Assembly: GCF_015351405.1 (NCBI RefSeq)
Contig: NZ_JADKMY010000001.1
Coordinates: forward strand, 930,001-994,000
DNA: 64,000 nucleotides
Reading direction: 5' to 3'
Origin: Corynebacterium suicordis DSM 45110
GTDB taxonomy: Bacteria > Actinomycetota > Actinomycetes > Mycobacteriales > Mycobacteriaceae
The notes beneath the pieces are model-generated. The model was not told the origin of the DNA. It was given only the letters and a program-made list of their open reading frames with translations, and made no database searches. The stretch's first letter is position 1. The number at the start of each line of letters is the position of its first letter. Position numbers and translations under genes: made by a program. Positions 41,849 through 49,608 of this stretch are shown here, piece after piece.

Positions 41849-43048
41849 ATGCAACTTGTACCAGGCGAAGAGATAGATTTTAGTTCATATCGCACTGCTA
41901 GTGTGCCCCCCGGTGCAGATATCGAAGAGGCATACGAGAATGGCGAATTTCGCATTGTAACAGAGCAGGGAAGAACAAGACTGCCCGAGCTTGCGCGGTC
42001 AGTCAGCGATAGATCAATCTATAGTTTGGAGCCCGACTATCAACGAAATTTCGTGTGGGATGAAGAAAAACAGTCAGCCCTAATCGAGTCCATATTGATG
42101 AACGTACCAATTCCCCCAATTTTCTTGTATGAGATTGACTACTCCAAGTATGAAGTAATGGACGGGGTACAAAGACTGTCCACTATCGAGAAATTTTACA
42201 ATGATGAATTAGAACTGACAGGGCTTAAAGTTTGGGAGCCCCTTAATGGAATGACTTATTCAGAACTTCCGGATAAAGTTCGAGATGGAATCAATAGGCG
42301 TTACATTTCATCAGTGATTCTCCTCAAGGAATCTGCGCATGATTCAAAACATGCGGGCGACTTAAAGCGAGAAGTTTTCACAAGGCTCAATACAGGCGGT
42401 CAGCGACTAGAAGAGCAGGAACTTCGAAAAGCAAACTCTAATGGGCGTCTAAGCGACAGCATCAACGACTTTGTGCAGAATGATTCCAATTTCCGGACTC
42501 TTTGGGGATTGGGCGATGCAGAGAGACGGCTAGCTGCTGCAAGCGAGAGAACTACGAAGCAAGATGAGAGACTACTCAAACGTCAAGGCGCTCAAGAACT
42601 TGTCCTACGTTTTTTTGTTAACCGACAGCGTGGCAGGTTTGCTGGTATAAAGACACTATCTGTGATGCTGGATCAGTATTGGCTGAACGGGAATAGATAC
42701 CTTGATCAATCGGTTATCGACTCTATATGCGATATTCTGTCGAATACTTGCTCACTGATGGTTGATGTCTTGGGTGAGGATGCACTTTCCCTATGGACAA
42801 ACGTTGACGGCAATCTAAAACCTCGCAAGTTTCGATATTTCATCTATGACTCGATGACCTATGCCATGTCTGGATTGCTTGATCACAGTGATGAAATCCG
42901 CCGTCATAGGAAGGATGTTGAGGAATGTTTGATTCAAGCGCAGATTGAGAATGCAGAGTATTTTGATGGGAGAAAGACCTCTAACGCGGACTTTTTAAAA
43001 CGGGCGGGAATTCTTACTTCTGCTATCAAGAGTGGCGCCAGGTTGTGA
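41849..43048 (+). CDS. DUF262-domain protein (GmrS/ParB-like fold), first gene of a two-gene module
   Basis: The 399-residue protein has the DUF262 core: PDYQRNFVW (62-70), SILMNVPIPPIFLYE (81-95), the DGxQR-type motif MDGVQRLST (104-112) and FTRLNTGG..L..QELRKA (177-195). DUF262 occurs in nucleotide-dependent defence nucleases such as GmrSD and SspE, where the DGQQR motif binds or hydrolyses NTP; no separate HNH (DUF1524) domain is seen here. GGAGA lies before the ATG. The A+T-rich codon use differs from the flanks. The TGA overlaps the GTG of the next gene, so both are made together. A defence or toxin-antitoxin role is inferred. Confidence 0.8.
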   Translation: MQLVPGEEIDFSSYRTASVPPGADIEEAYENGEFRIVTEQGRTRLPELARSVSDRSIYSLEPDYQRNFVWDEEKQSALIESILMNVPIPPIFLYEIDYSKYEVMDGVQRLSTIEKFYNDELELTGLKVWEPLNGMTYSELPDKVRDGINRRYISSVILLKESAHDSKHAGDLKREVFTRLNTGGQRLEEQELRKANSNGRLSDSINDFVQNDSNFRTLWGLGDAERRLAAASERTTKQDERLLKRQGAQELVLRFFVNRQRGRFAGIKTLSVMLDQYWLNGNRYLDQSVIDSICDILSNTCSLMVDVLGEDALSLWTNVDGNLKPRKFRYFIYDSMTYAMSGLLDHSDEIRRHRKDVEECLIQAQIENAEYFDGRKTSNADFLKRAGILTSAIKSGARL

Positions 43049-44208
43049 CGTACATTAAAGCTGTACGCAACGCGCTTCCCGGTGAGACGGTTTTTAATAA
43101 CCGGTCGCACGATCCGGTCTTGCCTCGTTCTGTCTTCTGGCGAGGAATTGTCATTGAAATAACGAGTAAAATCGAAGATGCTTATCTTTCAAAAGTTCGA
43201 GATTTTCTAAACTCTTTGTTTGAGATTTATGGAACATTGTACAAGAGCCCTGGAGAGAAGGAACGAGCTGAATTTCACAGCTTTCGTCGAGAATATTTTA
43301 AACTAGCAGCTCAAATTTTCGTAGATAGGGAGAAGCTGTGGGGTTTTGACCTCAGTTTGGATGAAATTTCGGAAGATTTTTACAAATTATTTGAAATCGA
43401 TGCGATGTTTGCTTCGGGAGGGTTGCGAGAGGCCCGTTCCATTGTGGAGATCATTGCTTTTGCAAGGAAGAAGAATCTTGTAATTGAGGTAATGATTGAG
43501 CATTTTGTAAATATCTGCAGTTTAGCTCTATCCGCTGATGATATTTCAGATCTAAGAGCTCCGCTTAATGCTTTTGCGGACACCATCGGTGCTCCGCAGA
43601 AACGAAATCGTGAAGTCTTCAAGGAGCTCTATCAATGGAGAAATGAAGCTGCGCATTCGCCGGATATTGAGCAGTTTCCAAGTTTTGCAGATCTAGAGTC
43701 AACTCTGGATGTCGTTGACGAGTTTTTCGGACTGCTGAATTCCGTGATGCTTTTAACTCTACATAAAATTCGACATGCGGTCGGCCAGCCAACGCTGATG
43801 ATGTCTCAATCCATGGTTAAGAAAAAACACCACTACGGTGGGAGTACTCCTTTCCTTGAATTTAGTTTTTCGGATGATAGACGCCCTGAAGTAGTTCAGA
43901 TAATCTCACGTGGTGCTAGTTTTCTCCTTGGGTTTTCGAAGGATGGAAGTTTGGTTGATGTGCTTGATTGCCGTCATGCTTTGCCAGGGGATGAGGCCAT
44001 AGCGCGCCAGGTGTCAGAGAGTCAAGATTCGGTCGAACCTATTTCCGTCGTGGATGATTTTTGCCGCATTGTTTGTAGAGATGCCGGGTTTGAATTGCAT
44101 GTTTGCACATCAAGAGACACTCCAAACTGGGCCGTTGGCGCAGGCAGTGCAAATAGATTTTTGTTTGTCGGGTCTTCGGATGTGCGGTTTCTTCCTTCTT
44201 CCATTTAG
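43045..44208 (+). CDS. HEPN-motif protein (MAE_28990/MAE_18760-like), second gene of the module
   Basis: The 387-residue protein starts at a GTG overlapping the DUF262 stop (GTGA). Helical residues 30-245 end in QWRNEAAHS: R199-x4-H204 is the RxxxxH motif of HEPN ribonucleases. The N-terminal helix (RGIVIEITSKIEDAYLSKVRDFL) resembles the MAE_28990/MAE_18760 HEPN group, which often sits beside DUF262 genes. Residues 250-387 form a separate beta-rich-looking domain that I do not recognise. Expected activity is RNA cleavage under control of the DUF262 partner; this is inference. Composition is strongly A+T-rich. Confidence 0.65.
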   Translation: MTYIKAVRNALPGETVFNNRSHDPVLPRSVFWRGIVIEITSKIEDAYLSKVRDFLNSLFEIYGTLYKSPGEKERAEFHSFRREYFKLAAQIFVDREKLWGFDLSLDEISEDFYKLFEIDAMFASGGLREARSIVEIIAFARKKNLVIEVMIEHFVNICSLALSADDISDLRAPLNAFADTIGAPQKRNREVFKELYQWRNEAAHSPDIEQFPSFADLESTLDVVDEFFGLLNSVMLLTLHKIRHAVGQPTLMMSQSMVKKKHHYGGSTPFLEFSFSDDRRPEVVQIISRGASFLLGFSKDGSLVDVLDCRHALPGDEAIARQVSESQDSVEPISVVDDFCRIVCRDAGFELHVCTSRDTPNWAVGAGSANRFLFVGSSDVRFLPSSI

Positions 44209-44553
44209 GGTCTTAACTCGGCTGGGTGCCCCTAGTATGTCTAGGTTGATGGTTCTGTGCTTCGATAACGTTCGGCTAATGTGTTGTGCGTATGTTTATT
44301 CTTTTAGGAGTTCATGCACGAAGCTTGCTTAACAACATTTACGCTACTTACGTCAACACGCGTTCTTTATTGTTCTTGCATTTGTTACGTAAGTAATAGG
44401 TGTTGTTGGATACAAACGGTGATGAGTGGGATTGTTGGCGCTCGTGCTTGTTTTTGCTCTTGAGCCTGTTCGAGTGTGCGTCGATCTAGGTGGTGGTATC
44501 AATAGCCGCTATATCTTTTTGGCAAGGCTCTTGTGAATTGTTAAGTCTATAGG
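44209..44553. other. non-coding region downstream of the DUF262/HEPN pair
   Basis: No gene is visible. The region contains the inverted repeat at 44331-44407 and lies between the module and the convergent SGNH lipoprotein gene. Confidence 0.5.
44331..44407. repeat. interrupted inverted repeat near the island end
   Basis: Inner arms TACTTACGT (44345-44353) and ACGTAAGTA (44387-44395) are exact complements; outer arms AACAAC (44331-44336) and GTTGTT (44402-44407) extend the symmetry. It could be a transcription terminator-like structure or an element end. Confidence 0.6.
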
Positions 44554-45453
44554 TCAGCGGTCCCGAACAGCCCCAACCACAGCCTCACTCATCGCCACCT
44601 GACCCGCTGGCGTGGGATGCATCGGGTAGGAATCGCTGAACACTCCGCTCACATCTACCCAGCGCTCTTTCGGCTCTGCGCACGCGGTGTGCTGCTCAGT
44701 ATTCTCCGGCAAGACGAATTCCGCTCCGTGGCGAGAAGCGACGTCGGAAATGATGCCGTTGAGGCGGGCGGTGAGATCAATTGACCATGCCTTATCAGTT
44801 GGGCTGATGGAACCGGCCTCGCTGCATTCGCCACTGGCCGTGAGCATGGGGAAGTAGCCGGTGACGATGACGCGCGCGTTGGGGGAGCGGCGGCGGATTT
44901 CTTCGTGGACTGCGTCCAGGCGGGCAGGGAGGAGGCCCAGCATCTCATTGGTCTTGGCACCGCGCTGGCTTTCGCAGGTGGTGGGGATGCTGCCGTCCAT
45001 GGCGCCGTACATGCAGGCTGCGATGTCACCGAAGTAGATGTCATTGCCGCCGATGGAGAGCGTGATCAGGTCAGTGTCCTCTTTAAGGCTGTTGACCTGG
45101 GCGGGGATGGTTTCCTGCCTCAGTCTGTCACCCAGGATGTGCTCGGTGACCGCGCTGGAGCAGGAGACGTCTATACCTTCTATATTCGGCTCCTCCAGAA
45201 CCAGCGAAGGATAGTTGTCCGTGGAGCGCACGCATGGTCCGGGTCCAGTGGTGGGGGCGGAGCGGGAACCCATCGCGGCGTAGGAGTCGCCGAGCGCCAC
45301 GTAGTTCAATGTTTCCTGTAGTGGCGCTGTGGTGGCTGAGCTAGTGGCAGATCCTGGTGAACTCGGTGCTGGATCACCCTGTTCCGAGGTGGTGCACGCG
45401 GTGAGGAGAGCACCAGCGAAGATGAGACCAGCTGGCACGGAGAAGCGCTTCAT
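44554..45453 (-). CDS. SGNH/GDSL-hydrolase lipoprotein, paralogue 1
   Basis: A 299-residue secreted lipoprotein: signal with lipobox LLTAC (Cys about residue 20), a Ser/Thr-rich linker, then an SGNH esterase domain. Block I is ALGDSYAAMG (about residue 53), block III SIGGNDIYFG (about 135), block V SYPMHPTPAG with the Asp/His-type catalytic site near the C-terminus. It should hydrolyse lipid or acyl esters at the cell surface. It is closely related to the gene at 48633-49514 (shared LDAVHEEI.RRSPNARVIV), indicating duplication. Confidence 0.85.
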   Translation of the reverse strand: MKRFSVPAGLIFAGALLTACTTSEQGDPAPSSPGSATSSATTAPLQETLNYVALGDSYAAMGSRSAPTTGPGPCVRSTDNYPSLVLEEPNIEGIDVSCSSAVTEHILGDRLRQETIPAQVNSLKEDTDLITLSIGGNDIYFGDIAACMYGAMDGSIPTTCESQRGAKTNEMLGLLPARLDAVHEEIRRRSPNARVIVTGYFPMLTASGECSEAGSISPTDKAWSIDLTARLNGIISDVASRHGAEFVLPENTEQHTACAEPKERWVDVSGVFSDSYPMHPTPAGQVAMSEAVVGAVRDR

Positions 45454-45633
45454 GGGAACCAGCCTACAAACCCGTGCTGAAATCTTGGCTAGAATATGAA
45501 ATCGCTCTTCGCGAATTGGTAAAGCTTTGGTATCAATTCGGTCTCAATTCCGCTCGCAGGCGGAAGCGGCGAAGAAGTTTAGGTACAGATGGATAAGCAA
45601 TTAACAGCAAGTAACAAGGAGATAAATAGAATC

Positions 45634-46209
45634 ATGGCTCTCAACAAGATGTTCACCCGTCGTGGCGCCGTTGCAGTTGCAGCAGGCACCGCATTGGTCT
45701 TCGGCACCGCGGCTTGCTCTGAGGCAGAAGACGCTAAGGACAACACCACCTCTGCAGCTCAGGACGCTACCGACGCAGCCGGCGACGCTGGCAACAAGGC
45801 AACCGACGCAGCAGGCAGCGCAGCCAACGATGCCACCGAAGCAGCAGGCGACGCTTCCCAGGACGTTAAGGATCTCCCAGAAGACATCAAGGCTGCTTGG
45901 GAGAACACCGGCGGCGCTAACGGCGAACTCGGAGATTTCGAGAAGTTCGAGAAGGGCGACAAGGGCGCTCTGGCTACCTTCGCTAAGGGTCAGATCGCTT
46001 CTTCCGACGAAACCGGCCCAGTGAAGCTGATCGGCAAGATCGGTGAAGTATGGACCGAGGGTGGCGCACTGGACAACGAGCTCGGCCTGCCAACCGCCGC
46101 AGAGACCGGCGATGCAGCTTCCGGCTGGACCCAGACCTTCCAGAACGGCACCATCACCTGGGCACAGGATGAGGCTGGTACCTTCAAGGAAACCATCGAA
46201 AAGCAGTAA
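45634..46209 (+). CDS. LGFP-repeat lipoprotein
   Basis: A 191-residue lipoprotein. The N-terminus has two arginines and a hydrophobic run ending in GTAAC (Cys about residue 28). Residues 30-80 are an Ala/Asp-rich repeat region (variants of DATDAAGDA). Residues 115-190 contain an LGFP repeat, GKIGEVWTEGGALDNELGLP, ending FQNGTITWA. LGFP repeats in corynebacterial mycolyltransferases are thought to anchor proteins to the cell wall. AAGGAG lies 12 bases before the ATG at 45634. A terminator follows. Confidence 0.75.
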   Translation: MALNKMFTRRGAVAVAAGTALVFGTAACSEAEDAKDNTTSAAQDATDAAGDAGNKATDAAGSAANDATEAAGDASQDVKDLPEDIKAAWENTGGANGELGDFEKFEKGDKGALATFAKGQIASSDETGPVKLIGKIGEVWTEGGALDNELGLPTAAETGDAASGWTQTFQNGTITWAQDEAGTFKETIEKQ

Positions 46210-46239
46210 TTTCCGCTTCTCGATCCTCTAACCAAGAAC

Positions 46240-46281
46240 GCGTGTCGCCCCGGACCACAACGGTTCAGGCGGCACGTTTTT
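46240..46281 (+). terminator. rho-independent terminator after the LGFP lipoprotein gene
   Basis: GCGTGTCGCC (46240-46249) pairs with GGCGGCACGT (46268-46277, two G-U pairs) and is followed by TTTTTCTTT. Confidence 0.8.
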
Positions 46282-46418
46282 CTTTGCCTGGAATCCGCAA
46301 AATCTGACCCTCCCGCGGGGAGTGTTTCACCCGCTGGTTTTTCCATCCCTGTTGTAAGGTCAGATGAGTTTCAAGTCTGTGATTTTTGAGCTTTGCTCTG
46401 CACAAGGAGAAGTTGCCT

Positions 46419-47777
46419 GTGGAATGGCGCGGTAAAACTACCTGGATGGTCGGCTTAGGCTTTTTGCTGTGGTGGCTGTTCAACTACGAGTCCCACCAGC
46501 CCAATAACCTAACGTGGGGTGGGCGCACTCCCATCGACTTTTATATCTACTACCTGGCTGGCCAGGACATCGCCCAGGGGCACAACCTCTACGACGGCGC
46601 AATCCTCAAGGGCCTCCCATTCACCTACCCGCCGTTCTCCGGCGCACTGTTCTCCCTGTTCTCCCGGTGGCCTGTGGAAACCGCGGCTATCCTCTGGCAG
46701 CTCCTCAGCTTCCTCGCGCTCATCGCCGTGATCTTCGCCGTGATGGCCGAGCGCAAGATCAAAATCACAGCACCCGTGGCGTTCATCGCTGTGGGCCTGG
46801 CTTTCGCCTCCATCACCCTGGACGCGGTCAAGGGCACCTTCGTTTTCGGCCAGATCAACCTGTTCCTCATGTTGCTCGTGGCCATGGATCTGCTCCCCGT
46901 CAAGCGCCCCTGGGCGGGCGTGGGTGTGGGCCTGGCTGCCGGTGTGAAGCTCACCCCGGCATTCATGGGCCTGAACTTCCTGGTGGAACGCAATTGGCGT
47001 GCTGCGGTGGTCAGTGTGTGTACGTTCCTCATCACCGTGGCCATTGGTTTTTCTTTTGTTCCCGACGCCAAGAAATTCTGGACCGAGGCCATCTTTGACT
47101 CCGAGCGAGTGGGCGTGGAAGAAAACACCGGAGCTCAGGCCATTAAGGCAGTGCTGTTCCGCGAGTTTGGCGAAGTTCAGGGATGGCTCTGGCTTACGCT
47201 CGTGGCAGTGGTGTTCATCTTCTGCGTGCTGGGCTTGATCCGCAGCCTGGGCCTGGGCAATAAGTCGTTCGCCATGGTGCTCTCTGGCATTACAGCTGCT
47301 CTGGTTTCCCCATTCTCCTGGTTCCACCACTGGGTGTGGCTGGTGCCGCTGGGTGTGTGCATCGCCTGCTTCTTCAACGAGAAGTTTGAGGCCTTCCGCT
47401 TGAGGAAGCAGTGGAACGGTTTCGGTGGCTGGATCTACTCCCAGTTGGGCGCGCTGATCGCGATGGCTGTGTTGACTCTGGTGATGATCCCATTCCTCAG
47501 TAGGCCTCTGACTGACTACCTCGGATACAACCACCCAGTTCAGTCTCCTTACTGGTGGTGGCGCGAAAGCTTCCTCTACACCGGTGCGCTGTTGGTGGTC
47601 GGATACGGACTGTTTGCGCTGGTCATGATGATTAAGAACCGCCGCATCCTGCCCGTGCGTAAGAGCGAGGAATATCCTGCTGGTTCCGAGCGTTCTGATT
47701 TAGTGGACACGTCAACTAACTCAGGAGTTCAACATGCCGCGCTTCCCGCAACAGGTGCATCCCGACTACGCCACTGA
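46419..47777 (+). CDS. GT87-type polyprenyl-phosphate-sugar transferase (DUF2029)
   Basis: A 452-residue membrane protein with about ten helices and the GT-C pattern of DUF2029: the acidic loop motif PIDFYIYYLAGQD after the first helix, FTYPPFSGALFS, FVFGQINLFLMLL, and SPFSWFHHWVWL. Mycobacterial and corynebacterial members add mannose or arabinose from decaprenyl-phosphate donors to lipoglycans and arabinogalactan. The donor and acceptor cannot be told here. AAGGAG at 46404-46409 supports the GTG at 46419; upstream TTG codons are less likely. Its 3' end overlaps the VOC gene start by 44 bp. Confidence 0.8.
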   Translation: MEWRGKTTWMVGLGFLLWWLFNYESHQPNNLTWGGRTPIDFYIYYLAGQDIAQGHNLYDGAILKGLPFTYPPFSGALFSLFSRWPVETAAILWQLLSFLALIAVIFAVMAERKIKITAPVAFIAVGLAFASITLDAVKGTFVFGQINLFLMLLVAMDLLPVKRPWAGVGVGLAAGVKLTPAFMGLNFLVERNWRAAVVSVCTFLITVAIGFSFVPDAKKFWTEAIFDSERVGVEENTGAQAIKAVLFREFGEVQGWLWLTLVAVVFIFCVLGLIRSLGLGNKSFAMVLSGITAALVSPFSWFHHWVWLVPLGVCIACFFNEKFEAFRLRKQWNGFGGWIYSQLGALIAMAVLTLVMIPFLSRPLTDYLGYNHPVQSPYWWWRESFLYTGALLVVGYGLFALVMMIKNRRILPVRKSEEYPAGSERSDLVDTSTNSGVQHAALPATGASRLRH

Positions 47778-48636
47778 TCGCCCAGCCGAGCAATTGCTCG
47801 CCGCCGATACCCGAATGGGCGCGGTGGAACTGCTGGTCCGCGACCTCGATGCAGTGCTGAATTTCTACCACGAGGGCGCGCTGCTGGATGTCTTGGGGCA
47901 CACCGGTGACCTCGCCACGCTGGGCAAGAACGGCATACCTAGCGTGCAGCTGGTGCAGGTTGCGGATCTGCCTCCGTTTGATCGACGGGGAGCTGGACTC
48001 TTCCACACCGCGCTGGTCTATCCCACCCGTGAAGAACTTTCCGCAGCCCTGTTCAATATTGCCCAGAAATTCCCTCGTTCTTACACGGGCGCGGGAGATC
48101 ACATCTTCTCCGAGGCCTTCTATTTCGATGATCCCGAAGGCAATGGCGTGGAACTCTACTTCGACCGCCCGCGCGAGCAGTGGGAAGTGGAACCGAACTC
48201 CAAGCTTTATTCCCAGGCCACGCTGGGCCTAGATCCCAACGCGTTCCTCGGGGAAAACCTGAACGAGCACAAACTGGAGAACGCCACGTCCACGTTGGGC
48301 CATGTGCACCTCCAGGTGGGAGATATCGATCGCGCTCGAGATTTCTACGCCGGTGTGCTCGGTTTTGAGATCACCGGGGAAGTGGGATCTGCGCTCTTCG
48401 TATCCGCCGGCGGTTATCATCACCACATGGCGCTCAACGTATTCCAATCCCGCGGAGCCGGCCCGCGCGCCGCATCCTATGGACTGGGGCGAGTGGACAT
48501 TGATGTCCCCGCAGAGGATGACCGCCTCGCATTAGCTGCCAGGCTCAAAGACCACCAGATTTCCACCCGTGATGATGGGCAAACCTTGGAGTTCAATGAT
48601 CCTTGGAACTCACTCATCCGGGTGAAGGTGGGTTAA
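47734..48636 (+). CDS. VOC-family protein (glyoxalase/extradiol dioxygenase-like)
   Basis: The 300-residue protein consists of two vicinal-oxygen-chelate modules: residues 28-150 (GAVELLVRDLDAVLNFYHE ... HTALVY ... YFDDPEGNGVELYFD) and 185-300 (LGHVHLQVGDIDRARDFYAG ... LRVKV). The metal ligands His and Glu are preserved in the pattern of CatE-like dioxygenases, but several related proteins have other activities, so the substrate is open. AGGAG lies seven bases before the ATG, which is inside the end of the GT87 gene. Confidence 0.8.
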   Translation: MPRFPQQVHPDYATDRPAEQLLAADTRMGAVELLVRDLDAVLNFYHEGALLDVLGHTGDLATLGKNGIPSVQLVQVADLPPFDRRGAGLFHTALVYPTREELSAALFNIAQKFPRSYTGAGDHIFSEAFYFDDPEGNGVELYFDRPREQWEVEPNSKLYSQATLGLDPNAFLGENLNEHKLENATSTLGHVHLQVGDIDRARDFYAGVLGFEITGEVGSALFVSAGGYHHHMALNVFQSRGAGPRAASYGLGRVDIDVPAEDDRLALAARLKDHQISTRDDGQTLEFNDPWNSLIRVKVG

Positions 48637-49514
48637 AGTTTCGCGAGTACCGCGTTGGCCATGGTCTTCTGGCCCAGGGCGGTGGGGTGCATCGGCACTG
48701 AACCGGTGTCTTGACCCGTTCCGTCTACCCACCGCTGCGCAGGGGCAGCGCAGACGGTGTGCTGGTCGGTATTGGCTGGGAGGACGAATTCCGCGCCGTG
48801 GCGACTGCCGGCGTCGGAAACAATGGTGTTAAGCCGGCTGGTGAGATCAGCGATCCATTGGCGATCAGATACGGTCATGGAGCCCGCGGCAGGGCATGCA
48901 CCCGAGGCGGTGGCGAGGGCGTAGTAACCGGTCACGATGACGCGCGCGTTAGGGGAGCGGCGCTTGATTTCCTCGTGGACGGCATCCAACTTCGCAGGTA
49001 GGGCTGCGTAGAGGGCGTCTGTTTTCGCACCCAGACGAGACTCACACGTGGCCGCGCCAGGGTGCTGGCCAATATCCATGAAACAGTCCGTGAGGGTGCC
49101 GAATTCAATGTCATTGCCGCTGATGGAAAGCGTGACCAGCTCCGTGTCCGAGCGCAGGCTATCCGCCTGTGCGGGAATCAACTCTCCGCCTCCCCGATCC
49201 CATTCCGCCAGGATGTGGTCGGTTTTCGCGCCGCCACACGATGCATCAGTGCCCTTGATCTTGCTGGACTTCATGATGTTGGAGGGGTAGTTATCCGTGG
49301 CGCGATGGCAGGACTTCGGCCCGGTGGTGGGCGCATTAGCGGAGCCGAACGCGGCATAGGAATCGCCGAGGGCCACGTAGTTGATGGTCGTCTCAGGCGT
49401 GGTGCTGGAACCGGGAAGAGAGCTGGAACCGAGGGAGGAATCGGCAGAACCGGTGCAGGCGCTGACGAGGGCTGCGGAGAGCATGGCGCAAGTGAGCGCA
49501 GAAGTCGAGGTCAT
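48633..49514 (-). CDS. SGNH/GDSL-hydrolase lipoprotein, paralogue 2
   Basis: The 293-residue paralogue of the gene at 44554-45453: lipobox LVSAC, ALGDSYAAFG (block I), SISGNDIEFG (block III, with Ser for Gly in SGND context) and SVPMHPTALG (block V). Long stretches, such as LDAVHEEIKRRSPNARVIVTGY and RHGAEFVLP, are nearly identical. Predicted secreted lipid or acyl-ester hydrolase. It overlaps the VOC gene by four bases at the 3' ends. Confidence 0.85.
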   Translation of the reverse strand: MTSTSALTCAMLSAALVSACTGSADSSLGSSSLPGSSTTPETTINYVALGDSYAAFGSANAPTTGPKSCHRATDNYPSNIMKSSKIKGTDASCGGAKTDHILAEWDRGGGELIPAQADSLRSDTELVTLSISGNDIEFGTLTDCFMDIGQHPGAATCESRLGAKTDALYAALPAKLDAVHEEIKRRSPNARVIVTGYYALATASGACPAAGSMTVSDRQWIADLTSRLNTIVSDAGSRHGAEFVLPANTDQHTVCAAPAQRWVDGTGQDTGSVPMHPTALGQKTMANAVLAKL

Positions 49515-49608
49515 GCGGATGATCTTATGTTCTCGACGGGCGTGGTGGAGGGGAAAGCGGTTTACGCGATGCAGAGAAGTTCTGGGAGGGCGGAACTATG
49601 ATTTACCA

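Noticed and set aside
44554-49514. SGNH gene pair as ends of a composite transposon
   Set aside because: The genes are in the same orientation, diverged, and no transposase or terminal repeat is present.
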